A DNA stretch of 64,000 bases from an uncultured Flavobacteriaceae bacterium (GTDB lineage Bacteria > Bacteroidota > Bacteroidia > Flavobacteriales > Flavobacteriaceae), in NCBI GenBank assembly GCA_905181625.1, contig CAJIYJ010000007.1, forward strand, positions 1 to 64,000. Direction: 5' to 3'. A model generated the notes under the pieces. The model saw only the letters and a list, made by a program, of their open reading frames with translations. It did not search any database and was not told the DNA's origin. This document shows, one piece after another, positions 61,624-64,000 of the stretch. The position numbers were made by a program, and so were the translations under genes. Position 1 is the first letter of the stretch. Every line of letters starts with the position of its first letter.

Positions 61624-62436
61624 ATGTCAAAAAAAGAATATAAAAGAGTAACTACCCATTCTTTATTAGAAATGAAAAATCGTAAAGAAAAAATTTCTAT
61701 GCTAACAGGATATGATTACTCCATGGCTAAAATAATTGATAAATCTGGAATTGATATAATTCTTGTCGGCGATTCAGCTTCAAATGTAATGGCTGGACAT
61801 GAAACGACATTACCCATAACACTAGATCAAATGATTTATCATGCTTCTTCGGTAGTAAGAGGAGTTAAGAGGTCTCTTGTTGTAGTTGATCTTCCTTTTG
61901 GGAGTTACCAGTCAGACCCAAATGAAGCATTAAGATCAGCGATAAGAATTATGAAGGAATCAGGTGCACATGCCGTTAAAATGGAGGGGGGGCGTGAAAT
62001 TCAAGAATCTATTGTTAAAATACTTAACGCTGGAATTCCTGTCATGGGACACTTAGGGTTAACCCCTCAATCAATATATAAATTTGGAACCTATAGCGTT
62101 AGAGCAAAAGAAGATGATGAGGCTAAAAGACTTCTTGAAGATGCAAAATTATTAGATAAACTAGGTTGTTTTGGAATTGTTCTTGAAAAAATTCCTGCTA
62201 AAGTCTCTAAAAAAGTAACCGATTCAGTTTCAGCACCCATTATTGGTATTGGGGCCGGAAGTAATGTCGACGGTCAAGTACTAGTAACCCATGATTTAGT
62301 AGGTTTAAACTCAGATTTTAATCCAAGATTTTTAAGAAGGTATGTGAACTTAGATGAAATAATGACTAATGCAATTCAATCCTATATTAAAGACGTTAAA
62401 AGTTTAGATTTTCCAAATAAAGACGAACAATATTAA
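61624..62436 (+). CDS. panB: 3-methyl-2-oxobutanoate hydroxymethyltransferase
   Basis: 270 residues. [14 protein letters not shown] (about 26-39), [15 protein letters not shown] (about 48-62), KMEGG (about 120-124), GHLGLTPQS (about 141-149) and [14 protein letters not shown] (about 212-225). First step of pantothenate synthesis. It is followed 8 bases later by the pseudouridine synthase gene. Confidence 0.97.
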   Translation: MSKKEYKRVTTHSLLEMKNRKEKISMLTGYDYSMAKIIDKSGIDIILVGDSASNVMAGHETTLPITLDQMIYHASSVVRGVKRSLVVVDLPFGSYQSDPNEALRSAIRIMKESGAHAVKMEGGREIQESIVKILNAGIPVMGHLGLTPQSIYKFGTYSVRAKEDDEAKRLLEDAKLLDKLGCFGIVLEKIPAKVSKKVTDSVSAPIIGIGAGSNVDGQVLVTHDLVGLNSDFNPRFLRRYVNLDEIMTNAIQSYIKDVKSLDFPNKDEQY

Positions 62437-62444
62437 TTTTTTTT

Positions 62445-63125
62445 GTGGTAGAAATTCTTTTTGAAGATAATCATCTTATAATAGTTAATAAAAAACCTGG
62501 TGACCTAACTCAGGGTGACAAATCTAACGATCATACACTTGGAGATAGAGTTAAAGATTATCTTAAAAAAAAATATAATAAGCCAGGCCAAGCTTTTTTA
62601 GGAATTACACATAGACTTGATAGACCTACAAGTGGAGTTATAATTTTTACTAAAACTTCTAAAGCACTTTCTAGAATGAACGAAATGTTCAAAAAAAATG
62701 AAATTAAAAAAACCTATTGGGCTATTGTAAAATTAGTAGTTGATAAGGCCAGCGGAAAATTAGAGGATTATCTAACTAAAAATCCCAAGCAAAATAAATC
62801 TTACGTAACTAACTCTTTAAATAAAAAAGCAAAAAAAGCTATTTTATATTACGAATCAATCTTAAACTTAGATAATTATTCATTATTAAAAATCAAGCTT
62901 GAAACAGGTAGACATCATCAAATAAGAACTCAATTATCTAAGATTGGAATGTCTATTAAAGGTGATTTAAAGTATGGCTTTCCAAGACCCAATTCAAACG
63001 GTAGCATTCATTTACATTCAAGAAAAACAACATTTATTCATCCAGTAACAAAAAAAGAAGTAATAATTGTTGCTCCTCCCCCTATTGATAAGATTTGGGA
63101 CAAGTGTCTTAAAATGATAGAATAA
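62445..63125 (+). CDS. RluA-family RNA pseudouridine synthase
   Basis: 226 residues from GTG 62445. The catalytic-Asp motif HRLDRPTSGVIIFTK (about 56-70) is preceded by a short N-terminus with no S4 domain, then ARRALxY-like KKAILYYE, LKIKLETGRHHQIRTQLSKIG (about 148-168) and IHLHSRKTTFIHPV. The short form without S4 modifies tRNA or rRNA sites; the exact position is not predictable. Coupling to panB is typical of flavobacteria. Confidence 0.93.
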   Translation: MVEILFEDNHLIIVNKKPGDLTQGDKSNDHTLGDRVKDYLKKKYNKPGQAFLGITHRLDRPTSGVIIFTKTSKALSRMNEMFKKNEIKKTYWAIVKLVVDKASGKLEDYLTKNPKQNKSYVTNSLNKKAKKAILYYESILNLDNYSLLKIKLETGRHHQIRTQLSKIGMSIKGDLKYGFPRPNSNGSIHLHSRKTTFIHPVTKKEVIIVAPPPIDKIWDKCLKMIE

Positions 63126-63192
63126 TAGATTTATTTAACCGATTTTACTACTTTTGAGGTATTAGTTTTAAATTTTAAGATGGAAATCAAAA

Positions 63193-64000
63193 ATGAGTAG
63201 TGAAAATGTTAAAATATTTGATACAACTTTAAGGGATGGCGAGCAAGTTCCTGGTTGTAAACTAGATACTTCTCAAAAGTTAGTTATTGCTGAAAGATTA
63301 GAGGAACTGGGTGTAGATGTTATAGAGGCAGGATTTCCAGTTTCCAGTCCTGGAGATTTTAATTCTGTCGTAGAAATTTCTAAAATTATTAAAAACACAA
63401 CAGTTTGCGCTTTAACAAGAGCAGTGAAAAAAGATATTGAAGTTGCTGCAGATTCGTTAAAGAACGCAAAACATCCTAGAATTCACACAGGAATTGGAAC
63501 ATCAGACTCCCATATTAAACATAAATTCAAGTCTTCAAAAGAAAAAATTATTGAAATTGGTTATGAAGCAGTTAAGTATGCTAAAACATTTGTCAAAGAT
63601 GTAGAGTTTTATGCTGAAGATGCTGGTAGAACTGATAACGAATTTTTAGCTAGAGTTTGTGAAAAAATGATTGAAGCTGGTGCTACTGTGCTCAATATAC
63701 CTGACACAACAGGATATTGTTTACCATCTGAATATGGTGAAAAAATAAAATTTCTTTATGAGAATGTAAAAAATATAGATAAGGCCATAATTTCATGTCA
63801 CTGTCATAATGATCTAGGGCTAGCTACAGCTAACTCTATTGCGGGAATAGTGAATGGAGCAAGACAGATAGAATGTACAATAAACGGAATCGGAGAGAGA
63901 GCAGGCAACACTTCTCTAGAAGAGGTAGTAATGATTATGAGACAACATCCTGATTTAAATTTAGATACAAATATAAATTCGAAACTTTTATTTGACACTA
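63193..64000 (+). CDS. leuA: 2-isopropylmalate synthase, 3' end outside window
   Basis: Starts [21 protein letters not shown] at ATG 63193 and stays open to the right edge (269 codons seen). DTTLRDGEQ (about 10-18) is the DRE-TIM metallolyase signature, [13 protein letters not shown] (about 98-110) and [15 protein letters not shown] (about 197-211, metal-binding HxH) follow, then [19 protein letters not shown] (about 224-242). The catalytic barrel is nearly complete; the regulatory domain would be beyond the window. It makes 2-isopropylmalate for leucine. Homocitrate or citramalate synthase are the alternatives, less likely from the motif set. Confidence 0.94.
   Translation, partial: MSSENVKIFDTTLRDGEQVPGCKLDTSQKLVIAERLEELGVDVIEAGFPVSSPGDFNSVVEISKIIKNTTVCALTRAVKKDIEVAADSLKNAKHPRIHTGIGTSDSHIKHKFKSSKEKIIEIGYEAVKYAKTFVKDVEFYAEDAGRTDNEFLARVCEKMIEAGATVLNIPDTTGYCLPSEYGEKIKFLYENVKNIDKAIISCHCHNDLGLATANSIAGIVNGARQIECTINGIGERAGNTSLEEVVMIMRQHPDLNLDTNINSKLLFDT

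Overview
This window is AT-rich (roughly 30% GC by eye) and reads as a chromosome segment of a member of the Flavobacteriaceae (Bacteroidota), most likely marine. Evidence for the lineage: promoters with the Bacteroidota -7 element TAnnTTTG (exact TTTG-N19-TATATTTG before tRNA-Pro); little Shine-Dalgarno signal; TonB-dependent receptors fused to carboxypeptidase-regulatory domains; a DnaX without the usual zinc-binding cysteines; a CAL67264-type small membrane protein; DUF5683, VF530 and WbqC proteins; and a paired cysteate-synthase-like / serine-palmitoyltransferase-like locus typical of sulfonolipid-making flavobacteria. No rRNA, CRISPR array, prophage or intact insertion sequence was seen.

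Layout. 1-8170 (mostly minus strand): a heavily decayed long SDR-type gene, then a minus-strand sugar cluster reading xylB, xylA, fatty acid hydroxylase, DUF1080 (3-keto-disaccharide hydrolase family), Gfo/Idh/MocA oxidoreductase; the last two each carry one single-base frameshift. 8297-12371: an accessory stretch with tRNA-Arg, DUF983, a GH18 lipoprotein, a CIA30 protein, a wrecked SGNH hydrolase, VF530, and a membrane protein/XRE regulator pair behind a striking set of inverted repeats. A family of short related repeats lies upstream of four of these genes and is the least explained structure in the window. 12484-16497: Rieske oxygenase, APC permease and ALDH7-type dehydrogenase. 16551-21972: a metal-handling block (acidic lipoprotein, two HMA proteins with matching CC tails, TonB-dependent receptor, DUF3089 hydrolase, Cu/Zn superoxide dismutase). 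21973-25829: acyltransferase, NUDIX, lipoprotein PPIase, DUF4442 and thioredoxin reductase.

25978-36973: tRNA-Pro, a BI-1-like membrane protein, a sugar dehydrogenase/cytochrome c pair, then a core run udk, ftsB-like, parA, parB, DUF5683, dapB, lepB, wbqC-like, RNase P RNA (minus) and dnaX. 36968-51820 (minus): ppx, ppk1, sixA-like, pdxH, rnz, STAS-like, pyrB, pyrR in a tightly packed run, then the sulfonolipid pair, an oligopeptidase-B-like lipoprotein, threonine aldolase and a large zinc metalloprotease. 51908-64000: prfB with a programmed +1 frameshift, HAD phosphatase, TonB-dependent receptor, fumC, two small membrane proteins, a 10-bp tandem repeat, CPBP protease, thioesterase, dnaK, panB, an RluA-type pseudouridine synthase and the 5' part of leuA.

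Most of the window is ordinary core genome. The parts most worth attention are the repeat-separated accessory cluster (8.6-11.4 kb), the composite operator at 11.71-11.77 kb, the divergent gene pair whose start codons share one ATGCAT, the 10-bp tandem repeat in a 5' leader, the metal cluster with its duplicated CC tail motif, and the sulfonolipid gene pair.
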